Positions 15,351 through 23,513 of a stretch of DNA of 64,000 bases are shown here, piece after piece. The position numbers and the translations under genes are program-made. A model generated the notes under the pieces. That model searched no databases. It saw nothing but the letters and a program-made list of their open reading frames with translations, and was not told the origin of the DNA. Origin of the DNA: Myxococcus xanthus (GTDB taxonomy: Bacteria; Myxococcota; Myxococcia; Myxococcales; Myxococcaceae); assembly GCF_900106535.1 (NCBI RefSeq), contig NZ_FNOH01000022.1, positions 1-64,000 of the forward strand, written 5' to 3'. Every line of letters begins with the position of its first letter. Within the stretch, counting starts at the first letter, position 1.

Positions 15351-16073
15351 ATGAGCCGTTTCTTCTGGATGCACGAGGACAAGGCCGCGGCGGCAAAGTA
15401 CGGAGGGGAGATCAACGCGTGGCACAAGCTGTCGCTCCCCGGCGTGAGCTGCGGCACTTGCGGCGAGACATGGGCCCATACGGGACACGAGTATCCGTGC
15501 GTCGACCTGGCTCAACTGCCGGAGCGCAACGAGTTCGCGCGTCCCAGGCCCGAGCCCTTCCCTGAATTCGCGCGTCTCCGTGAGCTGGTCCGGCCTCTGG
15601 TTCCTCCTGGTGCCGAACTGCCGCCCGGTACGGGCTTCGGTCCCTTGGTCGGACGTGCCACGGGCGTATTCGGTCCCATTGCCTGGGTATGGGGGCAGAA
15701 GCTGCTCGTGCAGCGCGAAGCCCTGTCGCGGTTGCATTCGGAGGGCGTACAAGGACTCCAGGCCTGCCCGACGCAGCTTCGTTTCCGGCAGAAAGACCCG
15801 CCAGAACTGCTGGAGCTACAGATTGAGCCCCACGGCAGGCTGCATCCGGACTGCATCCCGCCCGATGAGCCGCCACCGTGCGTGACCTGTGGCCGCTTTG
15901 GCCTGACGCGGCCGGATGCGCCCATTCTCGACGCGGCCTCCCTCCCCACGGGCCTGGACCTGTTCCGGGTCGGGAACTTCTCCACGATGATTGTCGGCAC
16001 GGAGCGCTTCATGGAGGCAGTGCGCCGGCTGGACCTGGATGGCATCACCTTCCAAGCGCTGCCCGCGCACTGA
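15351..16073 (+). CDS. sitI: SitI6-type double-CXXCG immunity protein
   Basis: The 240-aa cytoplasmic protein has two CxxCG zinc-knuckle-like motifs, SCGTCGETW near residue 40 and CVTCGRFG near residue 178. These are the hallmark of the double-CXXCG family that sits next to SitA-type lipoproteins in Myxococcus. It should bind and block the cognate toxin. ATG 15351 follows the toxin stop by six bases, and the two are presumably co-transcribed. Confidence 0.82.
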   Translation: MSRFFWMHEDKAAAAKYGGEINAWHKLSLPGVSCGTCGETWAHTGHEYPCVDLAQLPERNEFARPRPEPFPEFARLRELVRPLVPPGAELPPGTGFGPLVGRATGVFGPIAWVWGQKLLVQREALSRLHSEGVQGLQACPTQLRFRQKDPPELLELQIEPHGRLHPDCIPPDEPPPCVTCGRFGLTRPDAPILDAASLPTGLDLFRVGNFSTMIVGTERFMEAVRRLDLDGITFQALPAH

Positions 16074-16186
16074 CGGCCGGCTCGCCAAGACTCGAGCCTA
16101 AGCAAGCAACCAGGCAGCACCCCCTGCGTCACCATGACTCATGGACCACGGCGGCCGGGAGTGGGAAACAGGCGGGGGAGAACCTC

Positions 16187-16504
16187 ATGCTGAAGACCCC
16201 TCTTGGACGTTTCCGTGCAGTGGCCCTCGCGGAGGGCCTGTCCGTCATCGCGCTCTTCTTCATCGCCATGCCCTTGAAGTACGCCGCGGGCATGCCGCAG
16301 GCCGTGAAGTTCACCGGCTGGGTTCACGGCCTGCTCTTCGTGCTCTACCTCTTCGCGCTCATGGAGGCGGCCATCACCTACCGCTGGTCCTTCGTGCGCG
16401 TGGTGGGCGGCGTCTTCGCGTCGCTGCTTCCCTTCGGCACCTTCGTCTTCGAAGCGCGCCTGCGTCGCGAAGCGGCCGAGCCGGCCGTCGAGCCCGTGCC
16501 CTGA
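16187..16504 (+). CDS. DUF3817 family membrane protein
   Basis: The 105-aa protein has three hydrophobic segments. It opens LGRFRAVALAEGLSVIALFFIAMPLKY and has KFTGWVHGLLFVLYLFAL, the GWxHGxLF motif I know from DUF3817. ATG at 16187 is preceded by GGGGGAG at a normal distance. Function unknown. It is separated by 115 bases from the following DUF2378 gene, so it is probably a separate unit. Confidence 0.85.
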   Translation: MLKTPLGRFRAVALAEGLSVIALFFIAMPLKYAAGMPQAVKFTGWVHGLLFVLYLFALMEAAITYRWSFVRVVGGVFASLLPFGTFVFEARLRREAAEPAVEPVP

Positions 16505-16619
16505 GCCACGTCGCGCACCGGACGTGACGGGTGGGACGCTCCGCACCGAGGCCGCCCGGAGTTCGCGCGGGCGGCCAAGCTGTGCCAGCATCCCGCGCGT
16601 TCTCCGACGGGAGGTCAGC

Positions 16620-17234
16620 ATGGAGCGCGGCAAGTGGGACACGCCAGAGGATGTGGAGCGCGAGCTGAGCTCGCGGCTCGCGCTCGTGGAAGCGTCCGAG
16701 GGCATTCGCGGCATGCACTTCGCGGCCGTCCTCGACACCGTGCGCTTCCTCGGCGGTGAACAGGCGGTGGCTCCCATCCAGCAGGGCGGTGACTACCCCG
16801 CCGACCTGGACACCACCGAGTTCTACCCCGTCCCGCCCTTCATGCGCGTGTTCTTCTCCGCGGCCCGGCTGCTGGCACCGCAGCTCGGCGGCGTCGAGGA
16901 GGCGATGCGGCAGCTCGGCGTCCAGGGCACGCTGGCCTTCATCAACTCCATGTTCGGCGCAGAGGTCCGGCAGCAGGTGGGCGGCGAGCCCAAGCGCCTC
17001 GTGGAGATGCTCCCCGAGGCCTACCGCATGGCCATCAACTTCGGAGAGCTGCAGGTGGCGTGGACGGGCCCGCGCTCGGGCCGCATCCACATGCGCCGCA
17101 TCTTCACCCCCGTGGCCTACAACGAGGGCATGCTCGAAGGCGCGCTGCTGGCCGTGGGTGCCCAGGACATCCAGGTGCGCGGCGGACAGACGTCCCTGCT
17201 GGACAGCGAGTACACGCTGTCCTGGGACTCGTGA
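16620..17234 (+). CDS. DUF2378 (TIGR02265) family protein
   Basis: The 204-aa soluble protein matches the myxobacterial paralogous family TIGR02265/DUF2378: EGIRGMHFAAVLDTVRFLGG near the start, the FYPVPPFMRVFFSAARLLAP region, AINFGELQVAWTGPRSG and a C-terminal ALLAVGAQDIQVRGGQ. These proteins have many copies in Myxococcus and no established activity. ATG at 16620 follows GGGAGGTCAGC. No operon partner is obvious. Confidence 0.82.
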   Translation: MERGKWDTPEDVERELSSRLALVEASEGIRGMHFAAVLDTVRFLGGEQAVAPIQQGGDYPADLDTTEFYPVPPFMRVFFSAARLLAPQLGGVEEAMRQLGVQGTLAFINSMFGAEVRQQVGGEPKRLVEMLPEAYRMAINFGELQVAWTGPRSGRIHMRRIFTPVAYNEGMLEGALLAVGAQDIQVRGGQTSLLDSEYTLSWDS

Positions 17235-17502
17235 CCTGCTGCGTGTCGTGGATGTGGTAGGCCGCAGTACGTGCCGCGGTTTCTCGCCTCGCGAGAATGG
17301 GCCATTGCCAGTGCTGGTCCGTACACATCTGCTGGACGAATCGTGGTGAGCCCCTCTGTCACGCGGCTGATCCACGCATGACTTCGACGCGACTGTTCAC
17401 AACCATGACGAAATAAATGATGTTCCACCGCGCCCATTGGCTAGAAGTGGGCGCCGAGCGCCCGGACATGTGCACCGGGCCTACGCAACGGAGGGACGTC
17501 TC

Positions 17503-18060
17503 ATGAAGGCAAACAACTGGAAGAACCTGGCCGCAGTGGCGGGCGTCATGGTGTCGGTGAGCGCCGGCGCTCAGGAGTCGTCGGGGAGCTTTGGTTCGGA
17601 GGGGCAGTTCGTCATCAGCACGGATGCCTCCGCGAGCCTGGGTTACTCCACGCAGGGCAGCGGCATCGGCTACATCTTCCTGGAGCCCGGCGCGGACTAC
17701 TTCCTCAAGAAGAACCTGTCCGTCGGCAGCGGCCTCCAGGTCCGCGCGCTCTTCGGCAGCGGTGACACGATTGCCGCCTTCGGCCTGAACGCGCGCGTCG
17801 GTTACAACATCCCGCTCTCCGACCGCGTCTCCGTGTGGCCCAAGGGCCAGGTGTCGCTGTACATCGGCGACGACATCCTGCCCTTCGCCAACTCGGCGCT
17901 CCCCGCCAACGTCACTGTCATCCTGGAAGGCTACGCGCCCTTCCTCTTCCACGTGACGCCGCACTTCTTCGTGGGCGGTGGCCCGCGCCTGGCCTTCGGC
18001 CTGGGCGATGACGTGGAGGTGAACTTCAGCGTCGCCTCCACCATCGGCGGCTACTTCTAG
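17503..18060 (+). CDS. Outer-membrane beta-barrel protein
   Basis: The 185-aa protein has a signal peptide (MKANNWKNLAAVAGVMVSVSAGAQ, cleavage after GAQ or AGA) and then alternating strands with Gly and aromatic residues: YIFLEPGADYFLKKNLSVG, FFVGGGPRLAFGLGDDVEV and a terminal Phe in IGGYF. The terminal aromatic fits BAM recognition. ATG 17503 follows GGAGGGACGTCTC, a good ribosome binding site. It is a general small barrel of the OmpW/opacity-like size. No specific substrate can be named. Confidence 0.75.
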   Translation: MKANNWKNLAAVAGVMVSVSAGAQESSGSFGSEGQFVISTDASASLGYSTQGSGIGYIFLEPGADYFLKKNLSVGSGLQVRALFGSGDTIAAFGLNARVGYNIPLSDRVSVWPKGQVSLYIGDDILPFANSALPANVTVILEGYAPFLFHVTPHFFVGGGPRLAFGLGDDVEVNFSVASTIGGYF

Positions 18061-18197
18061 CCTCCGCCCCGCCGCGTCCTTCGAGGACGTGGACGTGCGT
18101 GTGGTGCATCAGGGGCCTCGGACGAGGTGGGACGCTACTCCCACCGCGTGCCGGGGCCCGCTTCATTTCCAGCCAAGGGCCCGGGCCGCCGCCGCCG

Positions 18198-19991
18198 TCA
18201 GTGGCTCCGCTGTTGAACGGGGCCGCCCTCTCGCGACAGGTTCAGCGCGGTACCCACCAGCGCGAGGTGGCTGAAGGCCTGCGGGAAATTGCCCACCATC
18301 TTGTGGGCCACCGGGTCGTATTCCTCGGACAGCAGGCCCACGTCGTTGCACAGGCCCAGCAGGCGCTCGAACAGCTCGCGCGCCTCGCCCTCGCGGCCCA
18401 TCAGCGCCAGCGCGTCCGCCAGCCAGAAGCTGCACGCCAGGAAGACGCCTTCGCCCGGAGGGAGGCCGTCCCGCGTCTCGTGCGTGTGGTAGCGGCGCAC
18501 CAGCCCGTCCTGGCACAGCTCGCGGCGGACGGCCTCCACGGTGCCGCGCACGCGGACGTCGTCGGGTGGGAGGAAGCCCACCATGGGAATCAACAGCAGG
18601 CTGGCGTCCAGGGACTGGCTGCCAAAGGCCTGGGTGAAGGTGTTGCGGCGCGCGTCGTAGCCCCGCGCGCAGATGTCCGCGTGCATCTGCGCCCGCAGCG
18701 CCTTCCAGTGCTCCACCTGCGCGCCGCGCATGCCGCGCAGGTTCGCGGTCTTCACCATCCGGTCCATGGCCACCCAGGCCATGACCTTGGAGTGGGTGAA
18801 CTGCTGTCGCCCGCCGCGCACCTCCCAGATGCCCTCGTCGGGCTGGTCCCAGTTGCGCTCCACGAAGCGCAGCAGGTGCACGCTCACGTCCCAGGCCTCG
18901 GCGTCCGAACAGACGCCATGACGGAGCGCGTGGTAGAGGCAGTCGGCAATCTCGCCGAAGACGTCCAACTGGAGCTGACCCACGGCGGCGTTGCCGATGC
19001 GCACCGGACGCGAGCCCGCGAAGCCCGGCAGCCACGGCAGCTCCAGCTCGGTGACGCGGCGCTCTCCGGCTACGCCGTAGAGGATTTGGAGCTCGTCGGG
19101 CTCTCCGGCCACCGCGCGCAGCAGCCAGTCCCGCCAGGCTTGGGCTTCCTGGGTGTAGCCGGCGTCCAGCAGGGTCAGCAGCGTCAGCGTGGCATCCCGC
19201 AGCCAGCAGTAGCGGTAGTCCCAGTTGCGCACGCCGCCCATCCGCTCGGGCAGGGACGTGGTGGGCGCGGCGACCACGCCGCCGGTAGGGGAGTAGGTGA
19301 GCGCCTTGAGGGTGATGAGCGAGCGCAGCACCTGCGCGCGCCAGGGGCTCTCATGGATGCAGCGGAGCGCCCAGGCGCGCCACCACCGCTCCGTGTCCGC
19401 GCGCGTGAGGAAGGGGTCCGGCGGCTGCCGGGGCGGAGGCAGGTGCGAAGGATGCCAGGACAGGACGAAGGCCAGGCGCTGGCCTTCCGGCACGGCGAAG
19501 TCCGCGAGCACATGGCTGTGCTCCAAACGCAGCGGCAGCTCCGTGGACAGGTAGAGCGCGTCCGGGCCGGCCTTGGTGCTGACGCCTCCCGGAATCAGGC
19601 GGGCCCAGGGCGTGCGGTCGCCATAGCCGAAGCAGGGGGCGAACTCCAGGTGGAGCGGCACCTGTCCGGTGCGGGCCTCCACGATGCGAATCAAATGCGG
19701 CGTGTCCTCGCGCAGCGGCATGAAATCGCACAGGCGCACGGTGCCGGCGTCGGTGTGGAACTCCGTCTCCAGTACCAGCGTGTCGCGCACGTAGCGGCGG
19801 TGGACGCGCCGCACGGGCACGGTGGGGGCGATGCGCCAGAAGCCATGCCGCGGCTCACCCAGCAGCGCCGCGAAGCACGCGTCCGAGTCGAAGCGCGGCC
19901 AGCACAGCCAGTCGATGGTGCCGTCATTCGCCACCAGCGCGGCGCTGTGCGTGTCTCCAATGAGGGCATGGGCTTCGATGGGCAGCGCCAT
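18198..19991 (-). CDS. Glycoside hydrolase family 15 protein (trehalase/glucoamylase-like)
   Basis: The 597-aa protein has the N-terminal trehalase-like domain opening HALIGDTHSAALVANDGTIDWLCWPRFDSDACF, written here only as its parts IGDTHSAAL and GTIDWLCWPRFDS. The alpha6/alpha6 catalytic barrel contains NWDYRYCWLRDATLTL and QPDEGIWEVRGG (probable catalytic Glu). Such enzymes cleave alpha-glucosidic links in trehalose, glycogen fragments or related sugars. No signal peptide is present, so it acts in the cytoplasm. Full length for the family. It stands alone, with a 355-base upstream gap. Confidence 0.88.
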   Translation of the reverse strand: MALPIEAHALIGDTHSAALVANDGTIDWLCWPRFDSDACFAALLGEPRHGFWRIAPTVPVRRVHRRYVRDTLVLETEFHTDAGTVRLCDFMPLREDTPHLIRIVEARTGQVPLHLEFAPCFGYGDRTPWARLIPGGVSTKAGPDALYLSTELPLRLEHSHVLADFAVPEGQRLAFVLSWHPSHLPPPRQPPDPFLTRADTERWWRAWALRCIHESPWRAQVLRSLITLKALTYSPTGGVVAAPTTSLPERMGGVRNWDYRYCWLRDATLTLLTLLDAGYTQEAQAWRDWLLRAVAGEPDELQILYGVAGERRVTELELPWLPGFAGSRPVRIGNAAVGQLQLDVFGEIADCLYHALRHGVCSDAEAWDVSVHLLRFVERNWDQPDEGIWEVRGGRQQFTHSKVMAWVAMDRMVKTANLRGMRGAQVEHWKALRAQMHADICARGYDARRNTFTQAFGSQSLDASLLLIPMVGFLPPDDVRVRGTVEAVRRELCQDGLVRRYHTHETRDGLPPGEGVFLACSFWLADALALMGREGEARELFERLLGLCNDVGLLSEEYDPVAHKMVGNFPQAFSHLALVGTALNLSREGGPVQQRSH

Positions 19992-20346
19992 GCGGGAAAG
20001 CTAGGGACGCCTCCCGCGGCGTGTCCCTCCAGGAGCACCCGGGGCGGCGGGCCGTCCACGGGCCCCGCGGATGGCGGAGGAGGGGGCAGCCGCCCGCTCG
20101 CGACGCATCGACGCCATGCGACAAGACATGGGGCATGAGCAGGGAATGCCGCGGCGCGCGATTCGCTCCGGGTATGGGGTTGCCCGGACATGACTGTCCA
20201 TGCGGGCCGGCCGTTCTCGATTGGCGTTGGTCCTCCGCGCGGGGGGCCACAGGGGGTGCGCGGTCTGGTGTTTCATCCGCATGTTTCACCCGCATGCGGG
20301 CCTCGCGGCGGCCCCGCACGCCAGGCGGGGAGGCGCGTACTGCTTC
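19992..20346. other. Non-coding stretch upstream of the GH15 gene
   Basis: These 355 bases lie between the GH15 start (minus) and the proline dehydrogenase stop (minus). Only high-GC shadow frames cross it. It presumably carries the GH15 promoter, but I see no convincing promoter or operator. Confidence 0.5.
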
Positions 20347-21285
20347 CTACCCACGTACCAGGTTGCGCAGAAGGAAGGCCAGATTGGCGGGGCGCTCGGC
20401 CAGCCGGCGCATGAAGTACGGGTACCAGTGCCGTCCGTACGGCACGTAGATGCGCACCGGGTGACCCTCCCTCACGAGTCGCTCCTGCAAGTCCCTGCGG
20501 ATGCCGTACAGCATCTGGAACTCGAAGGCGCCGCGCGGCAGTCCGCGCTTCGCCGCGTGGTCCAGTGTCGCTTCAATCATCCGTTCATCGTGCGTGGCGA
20601 TGCCGTGATACACGCCGCTGTCCAGCAGCACCCGCATGGTGCGAACGAAGCTGGCATCCACGTCCTGCTTGTCTGGGAAGGCCACGTCGGGCTTCTCCAG
20701 ATAGGCACCCTTGCAGAGGCGGATGCGGATGCGCTGTGCGCACAGTTCCTTCGCGTCCTGCTCCGTGCGCCGCAAGGCGCTTTGCAACACGGCGCCGACA
20801 TGGGGCTCGCCGAACTCCGCGCGCAGCCGTCGCACGATGTCCAGCGTCACCTGCGTCATCGAGCTGTCCTCCATGTCGATGCGCACGAAGGAGTCGCGGG
20901 CCGCGGCCTCGGCCACCACCGTGCGCGCGTTCTCCAGGGCCAGGGCTTCATCGAACAACAGCCCGCACTGGGTGAGCTTCAGCGACACGTTGGCCCGCAC
21001 GCCCACCGCGTCGATGCGGGCCAGCAGCCGCTGGTACTGGCGCACCTCCTCCCGCGTCTCCTCGGGCGTCTGGACGGCCTCGTTCAGGTGGTCGAACGAC
21101 GCCATGAGCCCGCGCGCGGACAGCGCCTTCACGGCGTCCACGGCCTCCTCCAGCGTCTCTCCGGCGATGAAGCGTGAGGCCAGCCGCCGGAAGGGGCGCA
21201 GGCGCATGGCGGCGTCCTCCAGTCCAGGGCGGCGGGCCAGGAACAGCAGGGCGGAACGGGGCAGGTGGGTGGCGTCGGTGCTCAT
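20347..21285 (-). CDS. Proline dehydrogenase
   Basis: The 312-aa monofunctional PRODH oxidises proline to pyrroline-5-carboxylate with FAD. Motifs are VRANVSLKLTQCGL, RIDMEDSSMTQVTLDI, RIRLCKGAYLEKPDVAF, IATHDERMI, FEFQMLYGIRRDL and YVPYGRHWYPYFMRRLAERP. Length is normal for the short bacterial enzyme. ATG 21285 is followed by a basic-rich N-terminal helix. No P5C dehydrogenase domain is fused. Ornithine aminotransferase at 47088, which also yields P5C/glutamate semialdehyde, is far away, so no operon link. Confidence 0.92.
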   Translation of the reverse strand: MSTDATHLPRSALLFLARRPGLEDAAMRLRPFRRLASRFIAGETLEEAVDAVKALSARGLMASFDHLNEAVQTPEETREEVRQYQRLLARIDAVGVRANVSLKLTQCGLLFDEALALENARTVVAEAAARDSFVRIDMEDSSMTQVTLDIVRRLRAEFGEPHVGAVLQSALRRTEQDAKELCAQRIRIRLCKGAYLEKPDVAFPDKQDVDASFVRTMRVLLDSGVYHGIATHDERMIEATLDHAAKRGLPRGAFEFQMLYGIRRDLQERLVREGHPVRIYVPYGRHWYPYFMRRLAERPANLAFLLRNLVRG

Positions 21286-21300
21286 GGTGTGGGTGGCGGC

Positions 21301-21955
21301 TCAGTCCGGGGGCTGCCGGAGGAAGTCCCCGGCCAGCGTGTTGAAGGCATCGGGGTGGCGCATGTAGGGCAGGTGGCTGGCGCCCCGGATGCGCGCCAGC
21401 CGGGCTCCGGGGATGTGCCGGGCCACGTCGCGGGCGGCGCGGGGCGGCACCAGCAAAGTCCCGGCCGCCCTGGATGACGAGCGTGGGCACCTGGAGTTCA
21501 TGGAGCCGGGGCATCAGGTCCGTGGCCAGGATGTCCCGCAGCCGGCGCAGCAGCTCCACCGGGGACAAGCGCCGGGGCTCGCGCTGGAAGGTCTCCCACG
21601 CGCTCCCCGGATGGCAGACAACCCGTGAGCCCGCCCGAAGCGCCGTCATGGCGTTCGCCCGAGTCCCCTCCACGCCGCCCAGCCATGGCAACACCGTGTG
21701 GATCAACGGGATGCGGAAGAACCCCCGTTCCGTCAGGCGCAATGGATGGCGGCCGGTGCCCTGGTGGATCAGATGAAAGAAGGCAGGTGTCTCGTAACCC
21801 CAGACGCCGTGGTTCCCCGCCAGCAGCATCGGGCCTTTCAATGGCTGGTGCTCACAGCCCAGCAGCCGCGCCCGGTGGTACAGGGCCGACAGCGCCGCGC
21901 CCTGCTCGGCGAGTCGGAATACGGCCCGGCGCAGGCTGGCGAGCGGGGCATCCAT
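21301..21955 (-). pseudogene. Chimeric remnant: acyltransferase N-terminus joined to a frameshifted alpha/beta hydrolase C-terminus
   Basis: From ATG 21955 the first ~130 residues are a PlsC-like acyltransferase (GPMLLAGNHGVWGYETPAFF; GFFRIPLIHTVLPWLGGV; VVCHPGSAWETFQREPRR). The sequence then passes straight into an alpha/beta hydrolase tail (LSPVELLRRLRDILATDL, VPTLVIQGGRD). One base too many after GGRD shifts the frame; the hydrolase continues in another frame as TLLVPPRAARDVARHIPGA and ASHLPYMRHPDAFNTLAG to TGA at 21301. The acyltransferase lacks its C-terminal half and the hydrolase its nucleophile region. I read it as a deletion fusion of two neighbouring genes plus a frameshift at about 21455-21465. 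Confidence 0.7.
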
Positions 21956-22079
21956 GATGGAAAAACATGGGGATGCGTGGCGTCCCCAGCAGGCGGCGCC
22001 CTCCTCCTGGCCGCCGGGCAGCCGGGCGCCCCTGAGACGGCGGCGGCCCTGACAGTGGGGGTTCGTAGGAGTTTGAGTA

Positions 22080-22637
22080 ATGTCAGCTCGCAGGCATACT
22101 CAGGTTGTCTGCTTCCTGGTGCATGCCGAATGTTCCGGCATGGGCAGCCCGTTCGACATCCTCATCGACCAGCATCGGGAACTGGAAGAGCGTCTCGAGC
22201 GTCTGGCATCGGGTGTGGAACCCGATGAGCTGAGGGGATTGACGGCGGAGCTGCTGGCATTGCTGAGGCTTCACTCACGACTGGAGGAGCGCTGCCTCTA
22301 CCCGGTGATGGCAGGGGTGGAGGGCCGCGAGTCTTGTCGTGAGCAGACGGAAGACCATCTCACGATGCGTGAGCTGATGGCTGAGCTGGAAGAGCTGCCC
22401 TCGGGCCATCCCGAGTGGCAGGCGCGTCTGTTGACACTGGAAGATCTGGCGGTGGCTCATTTCCAAGAAGAGGAGAATGCACGACTGCCCCAGCTCATGA
22501 CTGCCCTGGATTCCCTGTCGTTGGGCGACCTGCGTCGTGATTTATCGGCCACTTGGGACGAGCTGCTGTCACGCCCCCAGGTGTCCCAGGTGGCGGGGGA
22601 GGCCCCCCTGCTGGAGTCCCTGTATTGGGACGGCTAG
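22080..22637 (+). CDS. Hemerythrin domain-containing protein
   Basis: This is an all-helical hemerythrin/HHE-type protein with metal-binding residues visible as FDILIDQHRELEE, LLRLHSRLEERCLYP, REQTEDHLTMRELM and LAVAHFQEEENARLP, forming a di-iron site. Possible roles are oxygen, NO or iron handling in the cytoplasm. Two starts are possible: ATG 22080 has a good AGGAG site but adds an atypical 20-residue leader, and ATG 22140 starts MGSPFDIL as a usual hemerythrin but has no clear ribosome binding site and lies within a hairpin. I give the longer form (185 aa). Confidence 0.8.
   Translation: MSARRHTQVVCFLVHAECSGMGSPFDILIDQHRELEERLERLASGVEPDELRGLTAELLALLRLHSRLEERCLYPVMAGVEGRESCREQTEDHLTMRELMAELEELPSGHPEWQARLLTLEDLAVAHFQEEENARLPQLMTALDSLSLGDLRRDLSATWDELLSRPQVSQVAGEAPLLESLYWDG
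22122..22142. repeat. Hairpin over the internal start of the hemerythrin gene
   Basis: CATGCCG, AATGTTC, CGGCATG is a perfect 7+7 dyad whose right arm includes the ATG at 22140. In RNA it would mask the inner start codon, favouring the ATG at 22080, or it could serve as a protein site. Confidence 0.45.
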
Positions 22638-22723
22638 GCCACTGTTGCCGCCGGGAAACAGGTGAGACCTGCGACAACGGGGCGAATGGTCCGTTGCTCA
22701 GTCACAACTTTTATCTCTTCCTT

Positions 22724-22752
22724 TAGACAAAACCATTTTTGGAAGGTAAGGG
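22724..22752 (+). promoter_or_regulatory. vegA-type sigma-A promoter
   Basis: TAGACA (22724-22729), 17 bases, TAAGGG (22747-22752), within an AT-rich patch that is unusual for this genome. From memory, the M. xanthus vegA promoter is described with -35 TAGACA and -10 TAAGGG, which this equals. It would give a leader of about 75 bases to the gene at 22836. Confidence 0.65.
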
Positions 22753-22835
22753 TATGGGCAGCATCACAAGCATCGAGCATCAGCCCCCCCTAGTACTGCA
22801 TTACTCTTGTCGTTCCCCAGGTGAGGATTCAACGA

Positions 22836-23372
22836 ATGTCCGTGGATAAAGCGTTTCGCGACATGATCCGCAATGAAATCGAGGTCCAGCTCAAGCCGCT
22901 GCGTGACGTGGTCGCGCGGCTGGAGGAGGGCACGGCGGACTTGGACGCGCTCCGCAACGTGGCCGAGCGCCTGGCCCCGCTGGCCGAGGTCGTCGGGCCC
23001 CTGTTCGGCGCCCAGATTCCCGCGGCCGCCAAGGCCGGCCGTCGTGGCCCGGGTCGCCCTCCCGCGGCTCGCAGCGCCGTGACGGCGGCTCCCGCGGCCG
23101 TGGGTGGCAAGCGTCGTGGCCGCAAGCCGGCGGCGGCGGGTGCTGACGGCTCGCGCGCGTGCGCCATCATCGGCTGCGGCAAGCCCAGCCGCACCAAGGG
23201 CTACTGCGCGGCCCACTACCAGAAGCTCCGCATGCTGGAGAAGACCAACCGTCGCCCGAGCGACTGGAAGGACTACGCCGATCCGGACAGCGTGGACGAC
23301 ATCAAGCTGCCGCGTGGACGCGCCGCGTCCAAGGCGTTGGCGGCTGCCGCTCAGGCTGGGCACGCAGGCTAG
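22836..23372 (+). CDS. vegA: Basic histone-like vegetative protein (probable VegA)
   Basis: The 178-aa protein has an N-terminal helical coiled region (MSVDKAFRDMIRNEIEVQL to about residue 65). Next is an Ala/Arg/Lys/Pro-rich linker with AT-hook-like cores (GRRGPGRPPAAR and GGKRRGRKPAAAG). The C-terminal part has Cys/His residues (RACAIIGCGKPSRTKGYCAAHYQKLR), possibly a zinc knuckle, before a KLPRGR tail. The basic linker explains the reported histone resemblance of M. xanthus VegA, and the promoter upstream matches the vegA promoter. Likely a DNA-binding, vegetatively expressed protein. ATG 22836 follows GTGAGGATTCAACGA. The vegA assignment rests on recall, not alignment. Confidence 0.65.
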   Translation: MSVDKAFRDMIRNEIEVQLKPLRDVVARLEEGTADLDALRNVAERLAPLAEVVGPLFGAQIPAAAKAGRRGPGRPPAARSAVTAAPAAVGGKRRGRKPAAAGADGSRACAIIGCGKPSRTKGYCAAHYQKLRMLEKTNRRPSDWKDYADPDSVDDIKLPRGRAASKALAAAAQAGHAG

Positions 23373-23383
23373 CCAGCGGCACG

Positions 23384-23401
23384 CTGCCCCGGCCCGGGCA
23401 G
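23384..23401. terminator. Possible terminator hairpin after the vegA-like gene
   Basis: CTGCCC, CGGCCC, GGGCAG starts 11 bases after the stop codon. The stem is 6 bp with GC-rich loop. No clear T-tract follows, so termination by it alone is uncertain. Confidence 0.3.
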
Positions 23402-23513
23402 AGAGTGACCGCGCCCCCGTCGTTCCGCTCTGTTGCTGGGAGAGGAATCGGGGTCCGCCCATGCGGGAGAGACTTGCCCGTGGGGGCTTGCACGAGCATG
23501 AATGCCCGGGCCC

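Noticed and set aside
18099-20138. 679-aa plus-strand open frame
   Set aside because: It is antisense to the GH15 gene and has His/Ala/Gln-rich shadow composition; the GH15 motifs are convincing on the other strand.
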